A DNA stretch of 64,000 bases from Bin5 sp965261695 (GTDB taxonomy: Bacteria; Chloroflexota; Anaerolineae; Caldilineales; Caldilineaceae). Positions 50,546 through 59,131 of this stretch are shown one piece after another. Made by a program: the position numbers and the translations under genes. Below the pieces are notes generated by a model. The model had not been told where the DNA came from, did not search any database, and saw only the letters and a program-made list of their open reading frames with translations. The number at the start of each line of letters is the position of its first letter. Positions within the stretch are counted from its first letter, which is position 1. The stretch is from positions 1,426,001 through 1,490,000 of the forward strand of contig OZ253474.1 of the NCBI GenBank assembly GCA_965261695.1, written 5' to 3'.

Positions 50546-51084
50546 GACTACGAAAAACTCTTAGCATTAAACTGAATTCACTTCAGGCCACGAAATGGGA
50601 CAAACAGGGGGCGTCCAGAACGGATGCGCTGGGTGCAGCCCCTTCCGTGCTCTCTCTGTCGGGCCGTTGGCAAGTGCATCTCACAATATAACAGCCCGCA
50701 AACTCTTTTGCACTTTCAGTGCTCTCTGTTGAGTCGTTGGCAAGTGCTTATCGAGGAGCGGCGGCTGTCCTGGCGGGCCAGGAGCTGCGCACTTCGGGTC
50801 TGCACGGTGGCGGCTAACCCGGCGCTGTAGAGGCTGCCCAAGTGGTCGTTGAACGCTTCGGCAAGAGCCTAATGTAGATCCCAAGTGGGACCAAGGGCTT
50901 GCGAAAATCGGCAGATTGGGCGACATACCTTCGATTCCAGCGGGCGGCCTGAGTGAAGAGTCTTGGTTTCAAATTGAACTTACATTAGTTGGCGCAGACA
51001 GGGCAAACAGTTGAACGACTGCCGGAAACCAGGTTATTTCTTTTCTTGGGCGACGAGGAAAGTAGAGAATCGACAACGCCCGGT
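50546..51084. other. Gene-free region after the transposase remnant
   Basis: No supported coding frame. At about 50963-50986 the text GGTTTCAAA..ACATTAGT resembles 49508-49532. At 50984-51010 TTAGTTGGCGCAGA followed by CAAACAG resembles 17448-17474. These imply further dispersed repeat pieces. Confidence 0.4.
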
Positions 51085-52560
51085 TCAGCGCACGTGGATG
51101 TCGGCGAAATCCATGTAGCGTTCCCAGTCGTAGAGCGTTACATCGTGCTTACCGGTGCGGATATGGTAGCCGATGACGCTCCTGACCGGCTGGTTGAAGG
51201 GCGGCAGTTCGTCGACGGCCATGCCTTCGGTGCCCAAGAGCTTATAGACGGGTTCTGCATGTTTGGCGCCGAGGAACTCGCCGTGCGGGTCGGCCCACAG
51301 GTCCTCGTCGGCGCTGACGACGTAGACCGGGCGGGGCGCAACCAGCGCGATGAGCATATGCTGGTCAACCGGCAACTCATCCTCTTTGTCGTTATATTGC
51401 TTGAAATTTTCGCAGAACCAGTAGGGGTAGGTGACGTTGGCATGTCTGGCGGTCTCGCCGAAGCGGCGGCGGAAGAGGGCGGCGCCGCCGCAGCCGGAGT
51501 TGTTGGGGATGACGAGTGCAAAGCGTTCATCCTGTGCGCCGGCCCAGAGGGCGGTCTTACCGAGGCGGGACTGCCCCATCACGGCGACGCGTTCATGGTC
51601 GATGTCATCGTCGGTCTCTAGGTAGTCGAGCGCGCGGCGCAGCCCCCACGCCCAGGCGCCGATGGCGCCCCATTCGTTCGCCGCGGGCCGCGTCTGGCCG
51701 GCCGTGTAGTAAAGGGGATGGACGCCGTTGTGGAAGCCGTCGTCGTAGTCGGGATCGAGGTCGCCGTAGTAGATGGTGGCGAGGGCGTAGCCGCGTTCGA
51801 GGATGCGTTCGACGGGCCAGCGGGAAAGCGCGGTGCCGCGGCTGGCCTCGGTGGCGCGATGGTTGCGTATGCCGCGGTCGAAGCGATTGCGCATCCACTG
51901 CTGCGAGAGCGTAATGCCGGGATCGCTGTGGACGGACTGGTTGCCCTGGAAATTGGGGACGAGGAAGGAGGGCACGGGGCGCGGCCGGCCATTGGGCAGA
52001 TAGAGGAGGATATCCATTCTGGGATCATGGCGGCGGCCGGTGAAGTAGACGGAGATCTCCTTGCGCGTCGCCTGGCCGTCGAGGGCGTTCTCCTCGACCG
52101 AATTGACCTCGAAGGTCATTGCTTCGGGGCGGCCGGGCGCTTTGCCGTAGACATGCTGCTCGAACAGGCGCAGGAGTTCGGGGCGGCGCTCATCTCTCCA
52201 CATGGCGGCGTCGGTGACGGCGCGGCCGTCTTCCTTGCGCAGCGCATCGGGCAACTCATAGGTGGGCACGCGCGCTTCATCGTAGTTGACATCCTCGCAC
52301 TGACGCACCTCGTTGTACCATACGCTCGCTTGGGCGCGGCTCGGATCCAGTTTCAGCGCCATTTCGAAAATCTCGGCCGCGAGCGGCTTGTTGTCCTGCA
52401 GTCCGTAAGCCCGTCCCAGCACTTCGTAGGTGTAGGAGTGCTTGAGCAGTTCGGGATGGATGTCCACCAGGTGGGTCAGACTCGAAATCACATACTCCGG
52501 CTTCTCCCACGTCGCCATCTCCTCGAGCAGAAGGTTCAGTTGTTCGGATACCTTAGCCAT
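51085..52560 (-). CDS. CE15-like (glucuronoyl esterase-type) alpha/beta hydrolase with TPR-like N-terminus
   Basis: The start at ATG 52560 puts AAGGGG six bases upstream, better than the ATG two codons earlier. Residues about 8-85 form TPR-like helices (YTYEVLGRAYGLQDNKPLAA, then EIFEMALKLDPSRAQA). From about 100 on the protein is CE15-like: YLPNGRPRPVPSFLVPNFQG, the nucleophile Ser331 in GQSRLGK, PNNSGCGGAALFRRRFGET, and catalytic His472 in TGKHDVTLYDWERY. Known CE15 enzymes split lignin-glucuronoxylan esters outside the cell. This one has no signal peptide, so it would act on imported material. It lies downstream of an isomerase and a sugar importer. Confidence 0.85.
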   Translation of the reverse strand: MAKVSEQLNLLLEEMATWEKPEYVISSLTHLVDIHPELLKHSYTYEVLGRAYGLQDNKPLAAEIFEMALKLDPSRAQASVWYNEVRQCEDVNYDEARVPTYELPDALRKEDGRAVTDAAMWRDERRPELLRLFEQHVYGKAPGRPEAMTFEVNSVEENALDGQATRKEISVYFTGRRHDPRMDILLYLPNGRPRPVPSFLVPNFQGNQSVHSDPGITLSQQWMRNRFDRGIRNHRATEASRGTALSRWPVERILERGYALATIYYGDLDPDYDDGFHNGVHPLYYTAGQTRPAANEWGAIGAWAWGLRRALDYLETDDDIDHERVAVMGQSRLGKTALWAGAQDERFALVIPNNSGCGGAALFRRRFGETARHANVTYPYWFCENFKQYNDKEDELPVDQHMLIALVAPRPVYVVSADEDLWADPHGEFLGAKHAEPVYKLLGTEGMAVDELPPFNQPVRSVIGYHIRTGKHDVTLYDWERYMDFADIHVR

Positions 52561-52656
52561 TGCCATCCCCTTGACTGCGTTGCGTATTTGGTATTGCGTA
52601 GGCCGGCAGTTGCGCGGTCGTTCGTGCGGAAGAGCGCGCTGGCGGACGTGGCCGGT

Positions 52657-53577
52657 TCAGATGTGGAGAACGTCGCGCAGGTAGGCGCGGCTCTGTTTGG
52701 CGCTCGCCAGCGGCGACCATGCGCTTTCACGGTCGGGACGCCGCACCACGTCCTGCTCGACGATCAGCCAGCCCTGATAGCCGCGAGCGCGCAGAATGTC
52801 GACAAAGGCAGGGAAGTCGATGCAGCCCTGCCCCAACTCGGCGAACACGTCCATCGCCCACGCCTGGCGCATGTGGATGCGTTCCCGCCGCACGCGCGCC
52901 AGCTTCTCCGCCCAGACATCCTTCAGATGGACATACCAGATACGGTCGGCGTACTGCCTGGCCGCGTCCAGGACATCGCCGCCGCCGTAAAGGTAGTGGC
53001 CGGTGTCGAAACAGAGTCCGACCAGTTCCGGATCGGTCATCGCCATCAGGCGGGCGACCTCGGCCGGCGTCTCGACGAAGGTGCCGGCGTGATGATGGAA
53101 GGCGACGCGCAAGCCGCACTGATCGCGGCACAGACGGGCGGCGGCAATGAGAGCGGCGGCGGCGCGTTGCCATTCCTCATCGCTCCAGCCGTCGCTGCCG
53201 CCGTCTGCCACCGAACCGGCGATCTCCAGGCGGGCGGGCGACGTGTTGGCGGCGATGATGATCTCCTTGACGCCGAATACGCGCAGCAGGGCGCCGACGC
53301 GCCCGACCGTGCCCAGAATGGTTCCGAGCGCGCCCTCTTGCTCGAGCGGCAGGGGGACATAGGAGGAGGCCAAATGGAGCTTGCGCTGCGCGAGTTCGGC
53401 GCGCAGCAGCGCCGCGTCCAGCGGATAGTAGCCGACCGGGCCAAGCTCGGTGCCCTCGTATCCGGCGGCGGCGATCTCGTCCATCACGCGGCGGTAGTCC
53501 AGGTTGGCACCTCGCTCCGCTTGGGCAGAGGTGACGCCCCAACTCACCGGCGCGTTGCCGACAGTAACGTTAAACAT
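52657..53577 (-). CDS. TIM-barrel isomerase/dehydratase, IolE-like
   Basis: ATG 53577 is preferred since family members start with MFNVTVGNAPVSWGV; the sixteen codons upstream lie in repeat-like sequence. The 306-residue barrel has GYEGTELGPVGYYPLD, LRVAFHHHAGTFVETPAEVA, LVGLCFDTGHYLYGGGD, IWYVHLKDVW and GWLIVEQDV, which hold the Glu/His/Asp metal ligands. This pattern is close to inosose dehydratase (IolE). No other inositol genes are recognised nearby, so the substrate may be another keto-sugar or cyclitol. It sits between the MalK-like ATPase and the CE15-like esterase in one leftward series. Confidence 0.88.
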   Translation of the reverse strand: MFNVTVGNAPVSWGVTSAQAERGANLDYRRVMDEIAAAGYEGTELGPVGYYPLDAALLRAELAQRKLHLASSYVPLPLEQEGALGTILGTVGRVGALLRVFGVKEIIIAANTSPARLEIAGSVADGGSDGWSDEEWQRAAAALIAAARLCRDQCGLRVAFHHHAGTFVETPAEVARLMAMTDPELVGLCFDTGHYLYGGGDVLDAARQYADRIWYVHLKDVWAEKLARVRRERIHMRQAWAMDVFAELGQGCIDFPAFVDILRARGYQGWLIVEQDVVRRPDRESAWSPLASAKQSRAYLRDVLHI

Positions 53578-53680
53578 GATTTTACCGCATAGCCTATTGC
53601 GTGTTGCGTATTTCGCAATGCGCACACAGGAGGGTTGGTGGTTGCCGTTGCAATAGCCTGATATTCAAGTTGGATGCGGT

Positions 53681-54763
53681 TCAGCGGATCGCTTCGCCGG
53701 TGGTGTCGTCGAAGAGATGAAAGCGATTGAAGGAGAGGCTGAGCGTATCCCCCTCGCGCACCTGCGTCGCGGCCACGTCCTTGACTTTGAGCAGGAGACC
53801 CTCTTTCTCGATGTCGAGAATCGTCTCCGAGCCGAGCGGCTCCAGCAGGAAGACTCTGGCCGGGTTGCCGCCCTCGTCGTCCAGCGTGAAGCGGATCTCT
53901 TCGGGGCGGACCCCAAGCGTGCATTGACCATCGGGGCGAAGCTCGGCGGCGCGATCGGCCATCTCGGCGCTAACCGGGATGACGAATTGGTCGCTCTTAT
54001 GGACCGTGTGGCCATTCTCCGTCTGCAGCGTGCCGGGAATAAAGTTCATCGGTGTCGAGCCGACGAAGCGGGCGACGAAATTATTGGCCGGCAGGTCGTA
54101 GATCTCGCTGGGCGTGCCCAGTTGTTGCAGCGTGCCCTGATTCATCACCGCGATCTGGTCGGCCATGGTCATGGCCTCGACCTGATCATGCGTCACGTAG
54201 ATCATGGTGGTGCCCAACTCGTGTTGCAGCCGCTTGATCTCGGCGCGCATGTAGACGCGCAGCAGGGCGTCGATGTTGGAGAGCGGCTCGTCCATCAGGA
54301 AGACGACTGGCTCGCGCACGATCGCTCTGCCGAGGGCGATGCGCTGCTGCTCGCCGCCGGAACAGAGGCCCGGCGGCCTTTCCAACGTATGCGTGATGCC
54401 GAGCATCTCGGCCACATCGCGCACGCGGCGCTCGATCTCGTTTTTGGGCGTCTTGCGCAGCCGCAACGGATAGGCGATGTTGTCGAATGCGGTGAAGTGG
54501 GGGTAGAGGGCATAGCTCTGAAAGACCAGCGCCACATCCCGTTCGCGCGGCTCCAGGTCGTTGACGCGTGTTTCGCCGATAAAGATATCGCCGTAGGTGG
54601 GGCGTTCCAAACCGGCTACGCAGCGCATCGTCGTCGTCTTGCCGCAGCCTGACGGGCCGAGCAGGACGACCAGATCACCGTCCTTGACGACCAGGTTGAG
54701 GCTGTTGACCGCGCAGGTATCGCCGAAATACTTTGTCAGACTTTCGATTCTTACTTCCGCCAA
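53681..54763 (-). CDS. Carbohydrate ABC transporter ATPase (MalK/UgpC-like)
   Basis: The 360-residue ATPase has Walker A GPSGCGKTT, Q-loop FQSYALYPHFTAFDNIAYPL, Walker B VFLMDEPLSNID and a C-terminal OB-type regulatory domain (TLGVRPEEIRFTL, FLLEPLGSETILDIE). The signature motif reads CSGGEQQRIALGRAI, with Cys in place of the usual Leu. It energises the permease pair at 54860 and 55912 with the binding protein at 56940. It lies 96 bases downstream of the inner permease gene. Proteins of this kind may serve several importers in the cell. Confidence 0.93.
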   Translation of the reverse strand: MAEVRIESLTKYFGDTCAVNSLNLVVKDGDLVVLLGPSGCGKTTTMRCVAGLERPTYGDIFIGETRVNDLEPRERDVALVFQSYALYPHFTAFDNIAYPLRLRKTPKNEIERRVRDVAEMLGITHTLERPPGLCSGGEQQRIALGRAIVREPVVFLMDEPLSNIDALLRVYMRAEIKRLQHELGTTMIYVTHDQVEAMTMADQIAVMNQGTLQQLGTPSEIYDLPANNFVARFVGSTPMNFIPGTLQTENGHTVHKSDQFVIPVSAEMADRAAELRPDGQCTLGVRPEEIRFTLDDEGGNPARVFLLEPLGSETILDIEKEGLLLKVKDVAATQVREGDTLSLSFNRFHLFDDTTGEAIR

Positions 54764-54859
54764 AATGCACTCTCCCTTAACAGTTGGAAGTCAGTTGGCG
54801 CGCAAGCGGCGGCTCGGAATTGGGAGCATTTCGCCTCCTCTTAGGGAGCAAACCACCGG

Positions 54860-55768
54860 CTACTGGCCGCTGGCGACGCCGAATGTCAGCCCTCGCACGA
54901 GGAATCTTTGCAATGTGAAGGCTGCGACCAGAACCGGAACAACCGCAATGGTGCCTGCGGCGCTGACGACGCCCCAATCGAGTTCATGCTGCGGAATCTG
55001 CGCCAGGATCGCGATCGGGAGCGTCATCGTGTCCATGGAATTAACGAAATAAAGGGCGATGATGTACTCGTTCCAGTTGAATATGAATAGCAGGATGGCG
55101 ATGGAGAACAGGCTGGGGAAGATGAGCGGCAACAGGATACGCCGCACCGCGCCGAAACGGGTATCCCCGTCCATCAGCGCCGCCTCCTCAACGTCCATGG
55201 GCACATCCATGAAGGTGCCGCGCAGAACCCAGACTGCGAAGGCCGTGTTCAGTACCGTGTACAGGATAACCAGGGTGTACTTCTGGTCGATAATTCCCAG
55301 ACCATTGCCCAAAATAAACAAGGGGATGGCGGAAGCGATGGGCGGAAGCAGGGCCACGAGACCCATCAGCCCGACGACGATACCGACAAACTTGAACGGC
55401 AGCCGCATCCTGGTGGCGGCATAGGCGGCCGGCACGGCGATGATCAGACAGATGATGGTTGCTATGCCGGCGACGACCAGACTGTTGAAGACATTTTCGA
55501 GGATGCGCCGCTCAAAGATCGTCACCCAAGCGTCAAAGCGTATGTCGGTCGGAAAGAAGCGCGGCGGAATGTGGGCCAGGTCGCGCATGGACTTGACCGA
55601 GGTAATCGCCACCCAATACATGGGGACAAGGGTCCAGAACGCGGCCAGGTAGAGGACGACGACGACGAGCACCTTGTTCAGGTTAAAGCGGCGCTCCTGC
55701 GCGGCCATGGCCACCGCGTGGGTCACGGTTTGGTTGGCTGTCGTGTCGCCCGCCTGCGCTTGTGCCAT
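54860..55768 (-). CDS. Carbohydrate ABC transporter permease (MalG-like)
   Basis: ATG 55768 has GGAG seven bases upstream; the frame open further to 56200 overlaps the other permease gene and is not family-like. The 302-residue protein has six spans and the coupling helix DVEEAALMDGDTRFGAVRRI followed by LLPLIFPSLFS. The N-terminal 25 residues are hydrophilic. NWNEYIIALYFVNSMDTMTL near the C-terminus is typical of MalG-type proteins. It pairs with the MalF-like permease, separated from it by about 143 bases that hold a GGTCGGT repeat. Confidence 0.93.
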   Translation of the reverse strand: MAQAQAGDTTANQTVTHAVAMAAQERRFNLNKVLVVVVLYLAAFWTLVPMYWVAITSVKSMRDLAHIPPRFFPTDIRFDAWVTIFERRILENVFNSLVVAGIATIICLIIAVPAAYAATRMRLPFKFVGIVVGLMGLVALLPPIASAIPLFILGNGLGIIDQKYTLVILYTVLNTAFAVWVLRGTFMDVPMDVEEAALMDGDTRFGAVRRILLPLIFPSLFSIAILLFIFNWNEYIIALYFVNSMDTMTLPIAILAQIPQHELDWGVVSAAGTIAVVPVLVAAFTLQRFLVRGLTFGVASGQ

Positions 55769-55788
55769 CAGCTTCAACTCCTTAAATG

Positions 55789-55867
55789 CAGTGGCCAGTG
55801 GTCGGTTGCCAGTGGTCGGTGGTCGGTGGTCGGTGGTCGGTGGCCGGATGCCAGTGGTCAGTGGCCG
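55789..55867. repeat. 7-bp GGTCGGT minisatellite between the permease genes
   Basis: At least four GGTCGGT units in tandem (about 55813-55843) are flanked by CAGTGGCCAGTGGTC-like text. Related CAGTGG/CTGGTC strings occur upstream of the aldolase at 59033-59105. It lies within a leftward transporter operon. Confidence 0.7.
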
Positions 55868-55911
55868 ATCTTGACTACGCATTATTGCGATACGCGATTG
55901 ACAATTCCGGC

Positions 55912-56865
55912 CTAGCGGCTTCTGCGTTCTACCCACAGGTATCTGACGAAGAGCGCGCCGGCGATATAGGTCATCAGCAACATGACGAGGACCGCGGCAG
56001 ACGCATAGTGAGGCCGCAAGCGCTGGAAGAACATGCCGTAGATATACCATGACAGGTTCCAGGTCGCTCGGCCCGGCCCGCCTTGGGTCGTGGCCGCAAT
56101 CGTGCCGATGGTGCGCGTCGACCAGACAAACACAAGAATGGTGGCGATGGAGAACATCGGCCTGATGTAAGGGATGGTCATGTCCCAGAAGGCGCGCCAA
56201 CGGGTTGCGCCATCAACGGCTGCGGCCTCGTAGATATCGCGGGGGACCTGGTTGAGACCGGCATACAGCAGCAGAAAGGCCAGCGGGGTTATGCGCCAAA
56301 TCTCGACGATACACAGTGCGACAAAGGCCGTGTTCCCCTTCTGCAGCCAGATTATCGGGTCTAAACCCACGGCAATGAGCGGAAGGTTGACGAGCCCCAG
56401 CGTCGGGTGGTACAAAATCTTCCACATCGTACCGGCCACTATCTCAGAGACCATGAGCGGAATGATCAAGATCGATATCCAGAGCGCCTTGCGCTTGGCA
56501 TAGTCGCTGTGCACGAGCATGGCCAGGCATAACCCCACCAGAAGGCAGAGGGGAACAACCACGATGCCCATTTTGAGGCTGAAAAACAACGCGTCGTGGA
56601 AGATGGTGTCGGTGGTGAGCCTGATCAGATTGTCCAGGCCGATGAACTCACCCTTTTCGCTAGTGAGGATAAGCCAGCCGGTGTAGATGATGGGATAGAA
56701 CTGGACGAGGATCAGAGCGATGAGGCTGGGCACGATCAGCGTGACGCCCAGACGGTTGTCGCGGTAGCGAAAAAGCTCTTTCCACATACTTTGTGGGGGC
56801 GGCGGCGCGTGCATGCCTGTGATATCGGCACCCGCGATGGGAGTGACGTTCTGCTGTAGGCTCAA
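55912..56865 (-). CDS. Carbohydrate ABC transporter permease (MalF-like)
   Basis: The 317-residue permease has a 35-residue cytoplasmic N-terminus and six spans (for example LGVTLIVPSLIALILVQFYP and IIYTGWLIL). The coupling helix is IYEAAAVDGATRWRAFWDMT, and it ends with the usual VERR charged tail. It forms the outer half of the pore with the MalG-like protein. It is 75 bases downstream of the binding protein, with a strong hairpin in between that may limit its expression relative to the binding protein. Confidence 0.93.
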   Translation of the reverse strand: MSLQQNVTPIAGADITGMHAPPPPQSMWKELFRYRDNRLGVTLIVPSLIALILVQFYPIIYTGWLILTSEKGEFIGLDNLIRLTTDTIFHDALFFSLKMGIVVVPLCLLVGLCLAMLVHSDYAKRKALWISILIIPLMVSEIVAGTMWKILYHPTLGLVNLPLIAVGLDPIIWLQKGNTAFVALCIVEIWRITPLAFLLLYAGLNQVPRDIYEAAAVDGATRWRAFWDMTIPYIRPMFSIATILVFVWSTRTIGTIAATTQGGPGRATWNLSWYIYGMFFQRLRPHYASAAVLVMLLMTYIAGALFVRYLWVERRSR

Positions 56866-56888
56866 CGATGCTCTCCTCAGATCAGAAC

Positions 56889-56929
56889 GAGAAGCGAGGA
56901 GAGAGGCGTTCTCTCACTCCTCGCTTCTC
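56889..56929 (-). terminator. Strong hairpin between binding-protein and permease genes
   Basis: GAGAAGCGAGGAG (56889-56901) and its exact inverse CTCCTCGCTTCTC (56917-56929) form a 13-base stem, extended inside by AGAG with CTCT. No T-run follows on the minus strand, so it is better read as an mRNA-stabilising or attenuating hairpin that raises binding protein over permease than as a full terminator. Confidence 0.65.
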
Positions 56930-56939
56930 CTTTCTCATA

Positions 56940-58283
56940 CTAATTCGTAACGCCTTCCATTTCGGCGCGGATTTCGGCGCCGGCCTGCATGCAAGCCTCT
57001 TGACCGGTCATGTCGCCAGCGCCCACTGCGCTGAACGCCGGTCCGAGGATTGCCAGGCTGATGCCGGTGGCCTGGGTGCTGCGCGGCCGCCACTTGGGCG
57101 GAACCATCAACGCCTCGAACTGCGCCGGGAACCAGGGCTTCTCCAGGATCAGCTCAGGGTCGTTGAAGACAGACTTGCGGAAGGGGATGCCGCCGGCGTG
57201 GGCGTAGGACAAGGCGTGCTCCTGGTTGTAGTGCATCCACTCCATATACTTCCAGGTCGCGTCCTTGTTCTCGGAATGGGCGTTCATCACCAGGCCCCAG
57301 TGGCCCATCATCGACACATGGAGCGCGCCCTCAGTCGCGGCGGGCAAAGGCAGATACAGCATCTTGCCGGCTACGTCCGAGTCGGTCGCGTCCTCAAAGG
57401 CCGCGTAGGCGTCGCCCGGCCAGCCGATGCCCATCATGGCGCGCCCGGAGATGACCTCGGCGACCATCTCGGTGGTGCCGTAGGTGTTGCCGCCCGGGGG
57501 CAGGTACTTGCTCAACTGCTCATAGAGCTTGAGGGCGTCGCAGCCGGCCTCGTCGTCGAGGATGACATTGAATTCGTCGTCAAAGATGCCGCCGCCCATC
57601 GACCACAGCAGGGCCAGGGCGTCGCTGCCCGCCGCGCCGCGCACGTTGTAGCCATATAAGGGCGTGTCGCAGTCGGGGCAATGCACTGCCTCGGCGATCG
57701 CGAGCACGTCATCCCAGGTTTCGGGCGGAGCCATTCCCCGCTCGTCGAGGATGTCCTGGCGCACGTAGAACATGATCACGTTGCCCTGGATCGGCAGCGC
57801 GTGCAGGTCAGGCCGTTCGCCGGTCTGGAAATCCTTGGGGATCGGTCCATAGGGCGGAGGCCAGGAGAAGACGTCGTAGGAGATCTGGGGAACGTCGTCG
57901 TCGCGGGTTGCGCCATAGGCCTCGGTCAGGTTGACCGACAGCCCGCCGTCGACGATGTTGGGCATCCACGGATCATCGGCGAAGATGACGTCAAAATCGC
58001 CGGAGTTGGTGCGCGCCAGCGAGATCACCTTCTCGAAGAAATTCGTCCAGGGGAAGGGTGTCACCTCGACCTTGATGCCCGGATTCTCTTCCTCGAACTG
58101 CGGGATCAGGGCGATGAGGCCATCAGCCAGCGGCCCCTGGGCCGTGATGATGTTGATGGTGACTTCTTCCATCTCTTCCGCCATGGCGCCGGAGTCCGCC
58201 GGCGCTGCGGCGGGCGTGGCGCAGGCCGACAACATGACAGCCATCACCAAGACGAAGATGGCGACCAGTTTGAGCTTTCTCAT
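56940..58283 (-). CDS. Carbohydrate ABC transporter substrate-binding lipoprotein (SBP family 1)
   Basis: The 447-residue protein starts at ATG 58283 with AAGGAGG upstream. The signal peptide ends in the lipobox VMLSAC, followed by an alanine-proline linker. PGIKVEVTPFPWTNFFEKVI, FDVIFADDPWMPNIVDGGLS and ISGRAMMGIGWPGDAYAAFE mark family 1 binding proteins for oligosaccharides or sugar alcohols. A small CPDCDTPLYGYN cysteine pair in the middle is unusual. It is the first gene of the importer that runs to the MalK-like ATPase. Ligand unknown. Confidence 0.93.
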   Translation of the reverse strand: MRKLKLVAIFVLVMAVMLSACATPAAAPADSGAMAEEMEEVTINIITAQGPLADGLIALIPQFEEENPGIKVEVTPFPWTNFFEKVISLARTNSGDFDVIFADDPWMPNIVDGGLSVNLTEAYGATRDDDVPQISYDVFSWPPPYGPIPKDFQTGERPDLHALPIQGNVIMFYVRQDILDERGMAPPETWDDVLAIAEAVHCPDCDTPLYGYNVRGAAGSDALALLWSMGGGIFDDEFNVILDDEAGCDALKLYEQLSKYLPPGGNTYGTTEMVAEVISGRAMMGIGWPGDAYAAFEDATDSDVAGKMLYLPLPAATEGALHVSMMGHWGLVMNAHSENKDATWKYMEWMHYNQEHALSYAHAGGIPFRKSVFNDPELILEKPWFPAQFEALMVPPKWRPRSTQATGISLAILGPAFSAVGAGDMTGQEACMQAGAEIRAEMEGVTN

Positions 58284-58419
58284 AGCTTTGCTTCCTCCTT
58301 ACTGAATGGGTTTGGGGGGTTCTGCATTGATGTTGCAAAGGGATTCGATCTATTCGATCATCAGGCACGGTCGGTTGAGAAAGATGCGCGATTCAGTTGT
58401 AACGCTGCGGCTGCGTGCC

Positions 58420-58448
58420 ATTTTGGGGGAAATTGCGTCGATTGTCAA
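58420..58448 (-). promoter_or_regulatory. Promoter candidate for the MalE/F/G/K-type importer operon
   Basis: A consensus TTGACA (58448-58443, minus strand) is followed after 17 bases by CAAAAT (58425-58420). The start codon at 58283 is about 137 bases further on, leaving a leader of about 130 bases in which I see no recognisable riboswitch. Confidence 0.45.
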
Positions 58449-58507
58449 CTTTTCAGGTTTAGGTGTCCTTGTTCGGTTTCCGCAGCAGTGAAGCGCGGTC
58501 CGGCCAA

Positions 58508-58840
58508 TCAAAGTTCGTGCAGGGAGCCGTTACGGTCTTGGGCGCGGGCAGGCACAGATGGGGAACGCCGCAGCAACTGTCTGAACGTGGCCCGGACCTT
58601 CTCGGCTTTGCTCTGTCCCTGGATCACGGCTGAGGTCACCTGTGCGGCTGTCTCTTCGGTTCTAGCGCGCGCCTGACCGCTGGCATCCTGCAAGCGCTGC
58701 AGACCTTCAGATGTCCTGCCGAGTATCCAATTCATGCTGCGCACTGCCAAGTATGCAATGCCCAGCGGCACCAGGCAGAGCAGAAACAGATGAATCGCGA
58801 TCCAGACGACGGACAGGTTGCGCCAGAATTCAAGCGTCAT
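58508..58840 (-). CDS. Small membrane-anchored conserved hypothetical protein
   Basis: The 110-residue protein begins MTLEFWRNLSVVWIAIHLFL and has one long N-terminal membrane segment (to about residue 33). A possible re-entrant stretch and then a charged helix rich in Gln, Ala and Glu (EGLQRLQDASGQARARTEET) follow, which may form a coiled coil. I recognise this pattern from small proteins common in Chloroflexota but know of no function. It is alone on the minus strand between the sugar importer and the divergent aldolase gene. No ribosome binding site is obvious. Confidence 0.65.
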   Translation of the reverse strand: MTLEFWRNLSVVWIAIHLFLLCLVPLGIAYLAVRSMNWILGRTSEGLQRLQDASGQARARTEETAAQVTSAVIQGQSKAEKVRATFRQLLRRSPSVPARAQDRNGSLHEL

Positions 58841-59131
58841 TTCTTTGGGAAAACGCTATAGCATTATCGGGTAACGGCGCCTGATTTGCGTCACATTACG
58901 CGCAGGAATCAGGCTGAGAAGCGCCAGAATTGTAACAGGGCAGGGCGCGTCCGTCCAGACTCGGCTGCCCCCTTCCGCTGGGCCGAATGTTAGCGCAGCC
59001 GCGCGCTTTCTGCTACACTGCCAAAACTGCAGTCGCCAGTGGCTAGTGGTCAGCAGCGTCGCTTTCTCCGCTGGTCGCTGGCCACTGAATCATTGGCTAC
59101 TGGTCTTTTTCTGAATTCTTGGAGTTTCGCG

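Noticed and set aside
51718..53592. 624-codon plus-strand frame spanning two minus-strand genes
   Set aside because: Antisense of the CE15-like and IolE-like genes; no domain pattern of its own.
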